Shown piece after piece: positions 53,751 through 62,304 of a DNA stretch of 64,000 bases. A program made the position numbers and the translations under genes. Source of the stretch: Pristimantibacillus sp052113225 (GTDB lineage: Bacteria; Bacillota; Bacilli; Paenibacillales; Paenibacillaceae). Numbering within the stretch: the first letter of the stretch is position 1; each line of letters begins with the position of its first letter. Location: contig NZ_JBFRCT010000006.1 of assembly GCF_052113225.1 (NCBI RefSeq), positions 248,001 through 312,000 on the forward strand, written 5' to 3'. Under the pieces are notes generated by a model, which searched no databases, had not been told where the DNA came from, and saw only the letters and a list, made by a program, of their open reading frames with translations.

Positions 53751-54473
53751 ATGAGGTTAGGCTGTTTGCATGCGCATCATTCCAACATTGCCTATATCGA
53801 GCAGGCCGCTTTCTCAAAGGTAGAGCTGATTCACTTTGTTGACCCTGGTCTAATGAATAGGATATCGAATGATAAGGACTTTGATCTGGAGAAAGCCAAG
53901 CATAAAGTCATTGAACAGATCGAATGGATGGCTAAGTCTGGTGTAGACGCGATTCTTATTACATGCACAAACTATATCGCGCTCCTCGAGGAGGAACATC
54001 TTCAGACTTCTATTCCCATCATTAAAATTGACGAGCCCTTTTTCAGCCTTCTATGTAAAATAACGCAGCCGCAAATTCTGCTATTTACGAATTCTGCCAC
54101 TGTGGAAGGCACCATGAACAGACTGAAGCAGTTTGCCTCATGGCAGAATCAACCGGTACCTGATATTGAAGTCCGTGTTATTGAGAACAGCTTTGAGCTC
54201 CTCATGCAAGGCGATAAAGAAAAATACAGTGATGTAATAGCTGATTACATAAGAGGTCACCTTGAATCAAATCCTGATATGAAAATCTCGGTGGTCCAGT
54301 TATCTATGGTTGAAGCCGCCGAGAGAATATCGCAAGAGTTACAGGTGTCCATCGGCAATCCATTGGCGCCTTTGGTCGTTTTTTTCTCAGGAGAGGATAT
54401 TTATTATACCGGAAAGCATCTTCATGTCGGTAGCTGGGACCAAGATAAAGAAGGCATTGCCTGGGAGAGTTAA
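53751..54473 (+). CDS. Hypothetical protein with an Asp/Glu-racemase-like segment
   Basis: 240 aa from the ATG at 53751, nine bases after GGAGGG. The segment MAKSGVDAILITCTNYIALLEE resembles the first catalytic-Cys region of aspartate/glutamate racemases. LLFTNSATVEGTMNRLKQFA resembles the following helix-strand unit. The matching second Cys is not evident (VVQLSMVEAAERIS occupies that place), so racemase activity is doubtful. No adjacent gene suggests a pathway. Best treated as an uncharacterised Asp/Glu-racemase-fold protein. Confidence 0.75.
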   Translation: MRLGCLHAHHSNIAYIEQAAFSKVELIHFVDPGLMNRISNDKDFDLEKAKHKVIEQIEWMAKSGVDAILITCTNYIALLEEEHLQTSIPIIKIDEPFFSLLCKITQPQILLFTNSATVEGTMNRLKQFASWQNQPVPDIEVRVIENSFELLMQGDKEKYSDVIADYIRGHLESNPDMKISVVQLSMVEAAERISQELQVSIGNPLAPLVVFFSGEDIYYTGKHLHVGSWDQDKEGIAWES

Positions 54474-54481
54474 TTGCGAAA

Positions 54482-54606
54482 CTGCGCATTCGAATGTTCT
54501 TCCGATCGCCATTGCTCTGGGGTTCCTTTGAATTTATTTAATTAGGTAGGAATCCCAGAGCAAAAGCGAACGCTGGCGCTTCTACAGAATCATTCGAAAT
54601 GCTCCG
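54482..54606 (+). repeat. Palindromic repeat family A, copy 3
   Basis: 125 bp. Outer arms ATTCGAATGTTCT / AGAATCATTCGAA. Inner arms GCTCTGGGGTTCC / GGAATCCCAGAGC. Relative to copy 1, G to T in the left arm is matched by C to A in the right. Same core CCGATCGCCATTGCT / AGCAAAAGCGAACGCT as copy 2. It lies in the convergent gap between the racemase-like gene and the sugar-porter gene, together with a terminator and repeat B copy 2. Confidence 0.88.
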
Positions 54607-54630
54607 TTTGGAATTAACTTTTTTGAACAT

Positions 54631-54667
54631 AAAAAAGAGCAGGGCGGAAATCATCCTCCCTGCTTTT
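54631..54667. terminator. Bidirectional terminator in a convergent gap
   Basis: AAAAAAGAGCAGGG and CCCTGCTTTT flank a short loop; the A-run and T-run suit both strands. Confidence 0.75.
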
Positions 54668-54705
54668 CTGCTTATATAATTAAAAAGGTAATCGTGTTGA
54701 GGAAA

Positions 54706-54811
54706 GGGGTATCTCGTGAAGGAGCGAAGCGTTCGCCTTTGCCGGCACATTGCAACCTTTGAATATTGTTCAAGCAATGTGATGGCAACAGCGACCGGAA
54801 GGAGATACCCC
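54706..54811 (-). repeat. Palindromic repeat family B, copy 2
   Basis: About 106 bp in reverse orientation to copy 1. Read on the minus strand: GGGGTATCTCC, CCGGTCGCTGTTGCCA, stem CACATTGC/GCAATGTG, GGCAAAGGCGAACGCT, GAGATACCCC. It lies directly 3' of the minus-strand sugar-porter gene, so it would be at the end of that transcript. Confidence 0.8.
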
Positions 54812-54843
54812 GTCCGAATGAACGGATGCCCCTTTTATTTCTT

Positions 54844-56232
54844 TTACTTCCCGTTCCAGGACGCTTCGATTTCCTCCAACGACTTACCTTTTGTCTCCGG
54901 AACGACACGCATCGTAAACAAGAACGTAACCAGCGACATCGCGCCAAAGATCCAGAACGTGATCGCAGGACCTGCGGAGTCCAGCATTGGCGGGAACGAT
55001 TGTGATACGACATAGTCGGCAATCCACAGTGCCATGGACGCGATTGCTGTTGCCTTACCACGGACACGGTTAGGGAAGATCTCACTCAAGACAACCCATA
55101 CGACTGGTCCAAGTGATACAGCAAACGCCGCAACATAGATCAGAATGAAGATAAGGACAAGCGAGCCTGTTGTATGGCCCGTATGGAAGGCAATACCGAT
55201 AACCGCCAGACAGATGGTCATCACGGACGAACCAACAAGCAGCAATACTTTACGGCCAACTTTATCAATCAGCCAGATCGCGAGGATCGTGAACAAGAAG
55301 TTAACAAGACCAATAAGAATCGTTTGGACAAGGGACGAATCTGTACCAGAGCCCATCGATTTGAAAATCTCAGGTGCGTAATACATGACCGCATTGATAC
55401 CTGTAACTTGTTGAAGAACAGCAAGCACAACACCAACGATCAGCGCCAGGCGAACACCCGGGCGGAAAATATCTTTGAGCTTGCTGCCTTTTTCATCTGC
55501 GAAGGATGCTTTAATATCCAGCACTTCTTGCTTCGCGTCATCCTCGCCGTGAATTCGAAGCAGGATGTTTAACGCTTGTTCCGATTTGCCTTGCTTGATC
55601 AACCATCTTGGGCTCTCAGGTACAAGGAACAACAGAATGAAGAAGATAACGCCTGGAATAACGCCAACACCAAACATCCAGCGCCATGCATTCGCAATAT
55701 CCCAAGCATCATCGCCATAGCCGGCAATACCGGAGTTCACGAAGTACACAAGGAAGATACCCGTTACGGTAGCGAATTGATTTAAGGCAACGAGACGACC
55801 GCGGTATTTTGCAGGTGCAATCTCAGCATTGTACAGCGGACAAAGGGTAGACGTGATCCCGATACCTAGACCGCCAATCATACGAGCGATAATATACATC
55901 GAGAACGTATCCGGAATCGCAGAGCCGATCGAACCGATAACGAATAGGGCAGCTGCGACGATAAGTACTTTTTTACGGCCAAAACGGTCACTCAGTACGC
56001 CAGAGAAGCCAGCGCCAACGATACAACCGATAATAAGTGAGGATACGGCCCAGCCGACTGCGACCTCATTCAAGTCGAAACGGTCTTGCATAAATCCAAT
56101 TGCCCCCGACACAACTGCAGTATCGAAGCCAAATAATAATCCGCCGAGAGCGGCAATCATCGAAACGAGCGTAACAAACTTCATGCTTTTGCCGCCGGCA
56201 TTTGCAGAGAGGTTAGTGTTTAGGTTGCTCAC
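54844..56232 (-). CDS. Sugar-porter MFS symporter (XylE/IolT/AraE-like)
   Basis: 462 aa, 12 membrane helices. Sugar-porter signatures: SDRFGRKKVL in loop 2-3, PESPRWLIKQGK after helix 6, GRKVLLLVGS in loop 8-9, NRVRGKATAI in loop 10-11, and PETKGKSLEEIE at the C-terminus. It imports a monosaccharide such as xylose, arabinose, galactose or inositol with protons. The GTG at 56232 (MSNLNTN) follows GGAAGGGGAA; longer in-frame starts lack a ribosome site. A three-component sugar sensor is encoded directly upstream on the same strand, making D-xylose a good candidate. Confidence 0.9.
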   Translation of the reverse strand: MSNLNTNLSANAGGKSMKFVTLVSMIAALGGLLFGFDTAVVSGAIGFMQDRFDLNEVAVGWAVSSLIIGCIVGAGFSGVLSDRFGRKKVLIVAAALFVIGSIGSAIPDTFSMYIIARMIGGLGIGITSTLCPLYNAEIAPAKYRGRLVALNQFATVTGIFLVYFVNSGIAGYGDDAWDIANAWRWMFGVGVIPGVIFFILLFLVPESPRWLIKQGKSEQALNILLRIHGEDDAKQEVLDIKASFADEKGSKLKDIFRPGVRLALIVGVVLAVLQQVTGINAVMYYAPEIFKSMGSGTDSSLVQTILIGLVNFLFTILAIWLIDKVGRKVLLLVGSSVMTICLAVIGIAFHTGHTTGSLVLIFILIYVAAFAVSLGPVVWVVLSEIFPNRVRGKATAIASMALWIADYVVSQSFPPMLDSAGPAITFWIFGAMSLVTFLFTMRVVPETKGKSLEEIEASWNGK

Positions 56233-56432
56233 TTTATTTATTCCCCTTCCAAGACAATTTGAATAAATGGATGTTATGTTTTTATGAACGAACCTCATTA
56301 TAACACCGGATCTGCAGGCTTTAGGGGGCATTCGACAGCACATATTTGTGATGTTTCAGCATCGAATAAGCGGCAATCCCAGCCTTGAATCGAGCAGCTA
56401 AGAACGAGTAGCATTTTATTAGTTTGCCCAAC

Positions 56433-56462
56433 AAAAAAGTCCATGCACCATTGGCATGAACT
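56433..56462 (-). terminator. Terminator of the three-component sensor operon
   Basis: On the minus strand AGTTCATGC and GCATGGACT form the stem, followed by TTTTTTG, just after the regulator stop codon. Confidence 0.8.
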
Positions 56463-56474
56463 CCCTGTATATCC

Positions 56475-57833
56475 TTATCCTTTTGCTTGACTGCGGTATT
56501 CCGTTGGAGTGACTCCAGTCACACGCTTGAACACTCTGCTGAAGTAATTCGGATCCTTATAACCAACCTCGAAGCATACTTCTTTTAAGGCGAGCTCGTC
56601 TGCCGATACAATCAACTGCTTAGCCTTATCAATTCGTAGTCCGGTCAAATAATCAATAAACGTTGCCCCGACCTGCTGCTTGAACACCTTACTGAAATAA
56701 TGAGGGTTGAGGTGAACATATTCGGCGGTATCCTCAAGTGACAGTTCCTCGGTAAAATGCTGCTCGATATATTGTTTGGCTTTATCGATCACATTAATTG
56801 TCTGTTGCTCACGCTGCTCCCGAATCCGCTGAAGGGCCGAGATCACATACGATCGATGCTCATCCGAGTTGTCCTCAGGAGCGGGGGCGCGAAGAGTCCC
56901 ATCGTTAGCTGGTGAAGAACCCTCCTTCAGAACCTCCTCGAAATCAATGACCTTACCTGAATGTCTATCATCGTCCGAAGCAAATACGGCTTCGAAGTAT
57001 GATTTGCGCCAGCCATCAGCTCCTGTCTGCATAGAACCGATGCCAACGGTTATGGTCAGCTGGAATTGCCGTTCGGCCAGACCGCTGAGTTTCTCACCAA
57101 ACTGCTTAATGCTTTGTTTCCAGACAAGGCTTGATTCCTGGGTATGATTTCGGATGAAAATAGCCATATGTAAGTCGATTAATGAACTGACAATACAGGT
57201 GATTCCATAAGTCTTCGCATAGCTGCGGAATGTCTCGTACAACTTTTTCTTATCTAGGGTGTAGATCTGCCTAGGAAAGGCGACGACTACCGCACAGCCC
57301 TTGTCTAAAGGGAAGTCCAGCCAATCGGATAAGTTCTCTTCATCCGTATTCATCACTTGATCTACCATAAACAAGAGGGATAGTTCATTTTCCACCAGCG
57401 GCAGCAGCTGCGATACTTTATCCCTTAGGTGAAGCTCCTCGATACGCTTGCCTTTTTCGCGCTCCAGTTCATCGATGAGCTGGGTTAAAATAGAGGCGAT
57501 TTGATTCCGGCCAGCAGGCTTCACGATGTATTCCTTCACCCCAAGCGAGACCGCTTCTTTGGCATAGGCAAAAAAATCATATGCGGTCACTAATATAAAT
57601 TTGGTGTCGGGCAGTATGGATTTGATTTCACGAATGGCCTGCAGACCTTGGATTCCGGGCATATTAATATCCATCATGACGATATGCGGGCGGAATTCTT
57701 CTGCTTGTTCAATCGCTCTTCGGCCATTGTCGGCATGGGCAATTTGGAACTTGTCTGGCAGCATACGGTGAATCAGATGCTCGAGCCCTTCACGTTCAAG
57801 CGCTTCGTCATCGGCGATCAATAGACGATACAT
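56475..57833 (-). CDS. YesN-type response regulator of a three-component sugar sensor
   Basis: 452 aa. The receiver has D55 in MMDINMPGIQG; the AraC domain reads LSLEDTAEYVHLNPHYFSKV and LKEVCFEVGYKDPNYFSRVF. Third gene of an operon after an anchored binding protein and a LytS/YesM kinase; its ribosome site AAGGAGAG lies at the kinase stop. In the XylFII-LytS-YesN system of Clostridium beijerinckii the equivalent regulator activates the D-xylose transporter. Here the next gene on the strand is a sugar-porter MFS at 54844-56232, a likely target. Confidence 0.9.
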   Translation of the reverse strand: MYRLLIADDEALEREGLEHLIHRMLPDKFQIAHADNGRRAIEQAEEFRPHIVMMDINMPGIQGLQAIREIKSILPDTKFILVTAYDFFAYAKEAVSLGVKEYIVKPAGRNQIASILTQLIDELEREKGKRIEELHLRDKVSQLLPLVENELSLLFMVDQVMNTDEENLSDWLDFPLDKGCAVVVAFPRQIYTLDKKKLYETFRSYAKTYGITCIVSSLIDLHMAIFIRNHTQESSLVWKQSIKQFGEKLSGLAERQFQLTITVGIGSMQTGADGWRKSYFEAVFASDDDRHSGKVIDFEEVLKEGSSPANDGTLRAPAPEDNSDEHRSYVISALQRIREQREQQTINVIDKAKQYIEQHFTEELSLEDTAEYVHLNPHYFSKVFKQQVGATFIDYLTGLRIDKAKQLIVSADELALKEVCFEVGYKDPNYFSRVFKRVTGVTPTEYRSQAKG

Positions 57834-57839
57834 CTAGAC

Positions 57840-59294
57840 CTACTCTCCTTTCTGCTCTAGGTTGTCTGTTGCAGGCAAGAGGAGAATAACGGATGTTCCT
57901 CGTCCTGGTTCACTTTCTATATAGACAATATCTTGACTGCAATAAAATAACCGCAGACGCTTAATGACATTTCGTGTGCCAAAGCCCATGGAATTTTTCT
58001 TTGCAGGTGCGGGAACAGGCGGTTCATGAAGGGCAAGCAGAGCATCACGCTCTGCGGCACTCATCCCCATACCATTATCGGTTATCCTAACTCGAACACC
58101 GTCATCTGCTTGTTCCATAACCAGCTTTATCACTCCACCCGATTCCATCCGTTCAACACCATGAACAAAGGCATTCTCGATAAGCGGCTGAATCGTTAGA
58201 GCCGGGATCAGCAGTCCTAGTACGGACTTATCAATTTGCTGCTGAATCTCTACCCGATTGCGGAAGCGGGCTTGTTGTATCGTAAAATACTCCTGAACAT
58301 GCCGCAGCTCATCCCCAAGTGTAACCGGACGATCAAGCTGGCTCAGATTATAACGAATCAGCTTGGACATGGATACAATCAGATCACTTGTCTGATCCGC
58401 TCCTTCAAGCAGTGCCAGCTTGGATAGTACATTTAGGGTATTAAATAAAAAATGCGGGTTAATCTGGCTTTGCAAAGCCTGAAGCTCAAGCTCTTTGACT
58501 AGGCGCTCTGATTCCAGACGATCCTTATCTCGGCTGACAGCCACTTTCAGGTCATTGATCATATGGCGGAAAGCTTCAGATAAGATCCCAAGTTCGTCGC
58601 CTGTTTGCTCCGGAAGGTAATCCGCATCCAGATGTCCCTTGGACAGATGCTGCGCAGTAAGCACAAGACGGTCTACAGGCTCAGTAATACTTCTGGAAAT
58701 CCATAGCGCAAGCACTATACTAAGCAGCGTGTTAATGATAAACACAGTAGGCCCAAGCCAGTCCATTCGTACGATTTCCAATTGAATGCTCCGGTATACC
58801 GGCTCATAAGCACTAAGTTCAAGATCAATGAGACGGCGTTCTTCCTCCCGGATAAAAGAGCTTGTCTGCTCCGCCTCCTCGTAATGAGTCAGTGATTCCG
58901 CTAGTGCTTCAGACTTACTGGTATCAGCTTTTTGCTGTGCTGCCTGCTCTTGCTCCTCAAGCGTTTCAAGCATATGAATATATCCTTGCAGCACACCTGT
59001 TATAGCCGTTTCGGTTTGCTGACTTGCCAGCCTCGACTGGATTTGAGCAAGGACAGCCTGCTGCTGCTGAAGTGCCAATTGGCTGCTTTCTTCGGGATTC
59101 AGCAAATAGGTGTACAAAGCCCGGACATTATCATCGGCGGTTTGCGTTGACTGGGTATATAGCAGCATACGGTCCATCATCGTGTTATAGCTGTGCTGTA
59201 CGGTTTTGGTGCTTTCAAATAGGAAGAAAGTAACGCCGTTCGTAAGCAGGACTAGAAGCGGAATAAAGAGCAGCAGCTTTTTGCGCAGTGTCAT
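57840..59294 (-). CDS. LytS/YesM-type histidine kinase of a three-component sugar sensor
   Basis: 484 aa. Membrane helices at about 7-27 and 180-203 enclose a 150-residue extracytoplasmic region rich in Gln, Glu and Ala that looks like a four-helix coiled bundle rather than a dCache domain. HAMP follows, then His_kinase with His281 in QSQINPHFLFNTLNVLSKLA and a HATPase domain with TDNGMGM. A helical sensor domain is what is needed to dock a binding protein, as LytS does with XylFII. Its start overlaps the stop of the binding-protein gene by three bases. Confidence 0.9.
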   Translation of the reverse strand: MTLRKKLLLFIPLLVLLTNGVTFFLFESTKTVQHSYNTMMDRMLLYTQSTQTADDNVRALYTYLLNPEESSQLALQQQQAVLAQIQSRLASQQTETAITGVLQGYIHMLETLEEQEQAAQQKADTSKSEALAESLTHYEEAEQTSSFIREEERRLIDLELSAYEPVYRSIQLEIVRMDWLGPTVFIINTLLSIVLALWISRSITEPVDRLVLTAQHLSKGHLDADYLPEQTGDELGILSEAFRHMINDLKVAVSRDKDRLESERLVKELELQALQSQINPHFLFNTLNVLSKLALLEGADQTSDLIVSMSKLIRYNLSQLDRPVTLGDELRHVQEYFTIQQARFRNRVEIQQQIDKSVLGLLIPALTIQPLIENAFVHGVERMESGGVIKLVMEQADDGVRVRITDNGMGMSAAERDALLALHEPPVPAPAKKNSMGFGTRNVIKRLRLFYCSQDIVYIESEPGRGTSVILLLPATDNLEQKGE

Positions 59295-60271
59295 GGGGCA
59301 GTCACCTCCTTACCTGTAATGACGGAAATAGGAGTGTACTGCTCAGAAGTTACGGTATGTCCATGGAAATAATCATTTAAGAGAGACATGGCTTCATAGC
59401 CCATTTGAGAAGGCTGCTGTACAATGGAGGACTTGATCTGCTTATTGTGTATAGCGGTGAGCGTATCCTCCAAGTCGTCAAAAGCATAAATCTCCACGCC
59501 TCCGGGCTTTATCCTGGCGACAGCTTCTGCCATGCCGATCCCGTCAAGAGAACTGAAGCCAGCCATATAAGTAATCTCCGGATGCTCCTTCAGCATTTGC
59601 TCGGCCTGCTGCGCAGCTTGAAGCCGTGAAATATTCGATGAGCGCACTTCGGCAATCGACAGCCCTGGGTAGATTTTGATAACCGACTTGAATCCTTCTA
59701 GACGGAGCCGCTGATTGGCAGCTTCCTGGCTTCCGATCAAGACGCCAATCACCCCGCTGGGATTGTCCCGACCTCCTGCAAGGAGACGACCCATCTCTTG
59801 ACCGGCATAGGTATTATTCGTGCCGACGTACGCAAGTCGCTTACTGCCTGGCTCATCGGTATCTACTGTAATGACGGGAATGCCAAGCGTATTTGCTTTT
59901 TCAATTAACAGCCTATCTTGCTCTGATCCGATGCCTTGGAGGATAATGGCATCCATCTTGGACGCGATTGCTTTCTCCAATAGCTTCATCTGTTCTTCTG
60001 CATTAATGCGGAAAGGCCCCATATATTGCAGTTCCATCTCAAACTTCGTAGCTGCTTCTAAAGCACCTTGCTCGACAGATCGCCAGAATGGATTGTCCAG
60101 CTCTTGTGAAATAAGGGCAATCTGGAGCTTAGTGTGATCCTCTTCGCTTGCCTCAAGCGGGGTTACAAGTCCTCTGATCCTTTCAGTAGACAAGTAGAAT
60201 TGTACGAGTACATATCCAAATATAATAAGTAATAGAAGAACACCGATGTTCCATCTTCTCCGGTTTGCCAT
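59291..60271 (-). CDS. Membrane-anchored RbsB/XylF-type sugar-binding sensor protein
   Basis: 326 aa. An uncleaved N-terminal helix (about 6-28, GVLLLLIIFGYVLVQFYL) takes the place of a signal peptide with lipobox, so the protein is anchored. A Peripla_BP_4 domain follows: IALISQELDNPFWRSVEQGA, KMDAIILQGIG, IPVITVDTDEPG, YVGTNNTYAGQEMG. No transporter genes accompany it; it is translated with a kinase and regulator, so it should present sugar to the kinase rather than transport it. The start is either the ATG at 60271 or a TTG four codons earlier. It is divergent from the PAS kinase at 60386. Confidence 0.88.
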   Translation of the reverse strand: MANRRRWNIGVLLLLIIFGYVLVQFYLSTERIRGLVTPLEASEEDHTKLQIALISQELDNPFWRSVEQGALEAATKFEMELQYMGPFRINAEEQMKLLEKAIASKMDAIILQGIGSEQDRLLIEKANTLGIPVITVDTDEPGSKRLAYVGTNNTYAGQEMGRLLAGGRDNPSGVIGVLIGSQEAANQRLRLEGFKSVIKIYPGLSIAEVRSSNISRLQAAQQAEQMLKEHPEITYMAGFSSLDGIGMAEAVARIKPGGVEIYAFDDLEDTLTAIHNKQIKSSIVQQPSQMGYEAMSLLNDYFHGHTVTSEQYTPISVITGKEVTAP

Positions 60272-60385
60272 TGTGCTCAAAGCTCTCCTCAGGTGACTGA
60301 ATAATAGCCACATTATACATGAATGGTCTATAAACCCAAAATTAATGTAAATTCAACGTTCTATTTAGCAGGGGATTACGACGTG

Positions 60386-62263
60386 ATGTGGAATAGTTTG
60401 AAAAGCGATCACTTTGACTTCGAAAAGGTGGAAAATATTCGAATGGACAAGCATGGTCATATAATGAAGCATTCCTTTATGGAATCCATATGGAAGAATA
60501 TCCCGGACGGGATTGTCGTGATAGATTTGGATGAGAACGTTCTAGACGTAAATCCCGGGTTCGAGGCGCTCCATGGTTGGTCTAGAGAAGAGCTCATTGG
60601 CAAGCCCTGTTGTTTTACACCGGTACATCTTCTAGAAGAAAGAAGAATAATGATCGAGAAGGTGAAACAAGGGGAATCTCTGAGAGAGCAGGAAACGTTC
60701 AAGCTGCGCAAGGACGGTACATTGGTTTATATTAGCCTTACCATTACCGCCCTAAAGGATGAAAAAGGGCAGCTGATTGGATTAGTTGGCATCGAACGAG
60801 ATATTTCGGACCGCATTAAGATGGAGGCGTCCTTGTTCGAAGCGGAAAGTTTATATAGTCATTTGGCCGACAGTGCGCTTGCGGGCGTATTCGTCGGGCA
60901 GGATGGCCGTATTTTGTATGCGAATCCTTATCTGTCTGCCCTTTATGGGTATACGAATGAAGAGATGCTGCAGGTTGATATGGCTCAGTTGATGATGCCT
61001 GGCGAGCTGGAAAAAGTTGTGCGTGATGCAGAGAAAACTTTAATAGAGCAAAAGCAGATCTATTATCATTTTAATATTACTGGGGTGAAGAAGGACGGCT
61101 CTCCTGTTCACCTCGAGGGTAACTCCTGCCTGATTTCTTTCCAAGGAAGATCGGCACTGCTTGGCACGGTGCAGGATATTACGGTTAAGAAGCAAAAAGA
61201 GCGTTCACTTCGCGATAACGCTAATATGTATCAGCGGATTATCAAGTTCCTTCCTGAGCCGATTGTCTTAATCGACAATGGTGAGATTGTCTATGCAAAC
61301 AAATTAGCTGTGAAGCTGATTGGCGCAGTAGATGATACCGAGATGGTTGGAAGACCAATTCTCGATTATGTAGACCCGGCATACAGCCGTGACCTTATGG
61401 ATGTCCTGAACAAGGTTATACATACCGATGATCCGACGATTTTTATTGAGAATAAACTGCTATGCAAGGATGGACAGACCATTGATGTTGAGATGTCGAG
61501 CATCCGGATTCATAATTATCGGGGAAAAATGGTCATCTTGACCGTGATTCGGGATTTGACGGATCGTAAGCGTTCAGAGGAGATGCTTGTCCGTTCCGAG
61601 AAGCTGTCAGTTATTGGACAGCTGGCGGCAGGAGTTGCTCATGAAATTCGTAATCCGTTAACCGCACTCAAAGGCTTTACCCAGCTGCTCAAATCGAAAG
61701 CAGAGGGGAACTCGTTCTATTATGACATTATGACCAACGAGCTTGACCGGATTAATTTTATCGTCAATGAGTTTATGACCCTTGCGAAGCCGCATTTCTC
61801 CAAATTTAGTACACGAAGGCTGGATCATATTCTGCATGCGGTAATCTCGATACTCGAGACGCAGGCCATCCTGATGAACGTATCGATCCGTACGGAGTTC
61901 GAGAACTGTATTCCGTCCATCTATTGTGATGAGAACCAGTTGAAGCAGGTCTTTATCAATATTATTAAAAATGCGATTGAAGCGATGCCGTTAGGTGGAC
62001 AAATTACCATTTCAGTGGCTATGGAACCGGATCAAGAGAAGGTACGGCTTACGATTCGTGATGAGGGAATGGGGATTCCGGATACGATTATCCGCCAGAT
62101 TGGTCAGCCCTTTATTACGACCAAGGAAAAGGGAACAGGGCTAGGCCTGATGATCAGCTCCCGGATTATTGAAGCTCATCGCGGGCTGATGAACATATCG
62201 AGTGTTCCTGACGAAGGAACAACAATTGAGATTATTCTGCCGTTAAATATGGAAGAACAATAA
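60386..62263 (+). CDS. Soluble triple-PAS histidine kinase (sporulation-kinase-like)
   Basis: 625 aa from the ATG at 60386, ten bases after AGGGGA; an in-frame ATG at 60323 and one at 60443 are alternatives. There is no membrane helix. Three PAS domains (about 35-145, 155-270 and 280-395; the first contains GWSREELIGKP, the second YGYTNEEML) precede HisKA with His419 in AGVAHEIRNPLTALKGFTQL and a HATPase with DEGMGIPD and GTGLGLMISS. No response regulator is adjacent, so it is an orphan kinase of the KinA/KinE style that may feed the sporulation phosphorelay. Convergent with the LacI gene across a shared terminator. Confidence 0.88.
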   Translation: MWNSLKSDHFDFEKVENIRMDKHGHIMKHSFMESIWKNIPDGIVVIDLDENVLDVNPGFEALHGWSREELIGKPCCFTPVHLLEERRIMIEKVKQGESLREQETFKLRKDGTLVYISLTITALKDEKGQLIGLVGIERDISDRIKMEASLFEAESLYSHLADSALAGVFVGQDGRILYANPYLSALYGYTNEEMLQVDMAQLMMPGELEKVVRDAEKTLIEQKQIYYHFNITGVKKDGSPVHLEGNSCLISFQGRSALLGTVQDITVKKQKERSLRDNANMYQRIIKFLPEPIVLIDNGEIVYANKLAVKLIGAVDDTEMVGRPILDYVDPAYSRDLMDVLNKVIHTDDPTIFIENKLLCKDGQTIDVEMSSIRIHNYRGKMVILTVIRDLTDRKRSEEMLVRSEKLSVIGQLAAGVAHEIRNPLTALKGFTQLLKSKAEGNSFYYDIMTNELDRINFIVNEFMTLAKPHFSKFSTRRLDHILHAVISILETQAILMNVSIRTEFENCIPSIYCDENQLKQVFINIIKNAIEAMPLGGQITISVAMEPDQEKVRLTIRDEGMGIPDTIIRQIGQPFITTKEKGTGLGLMISSRIIEAHRGLMNISSVPDEGTTIEIILPLNMEEQ

Positions 62264-62304
62264 ATAAAAGGCTGAGCGATTTTACGCTCAGCCTTTTATT
62301 TATT
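62259..62304. terminator. Bidirectional terminator containing both stop codons
   Basis: A perfect 20-bp stem (62259-62278 with 62285-62304) around a 6-base loop; the arms contain AAGGCTGAGCG/CGCTCAGCCTT and AT-rich ends. The TAA of the kinase and the TAA of the LacI gene both lie inside the stem. Confidence 0.92.
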
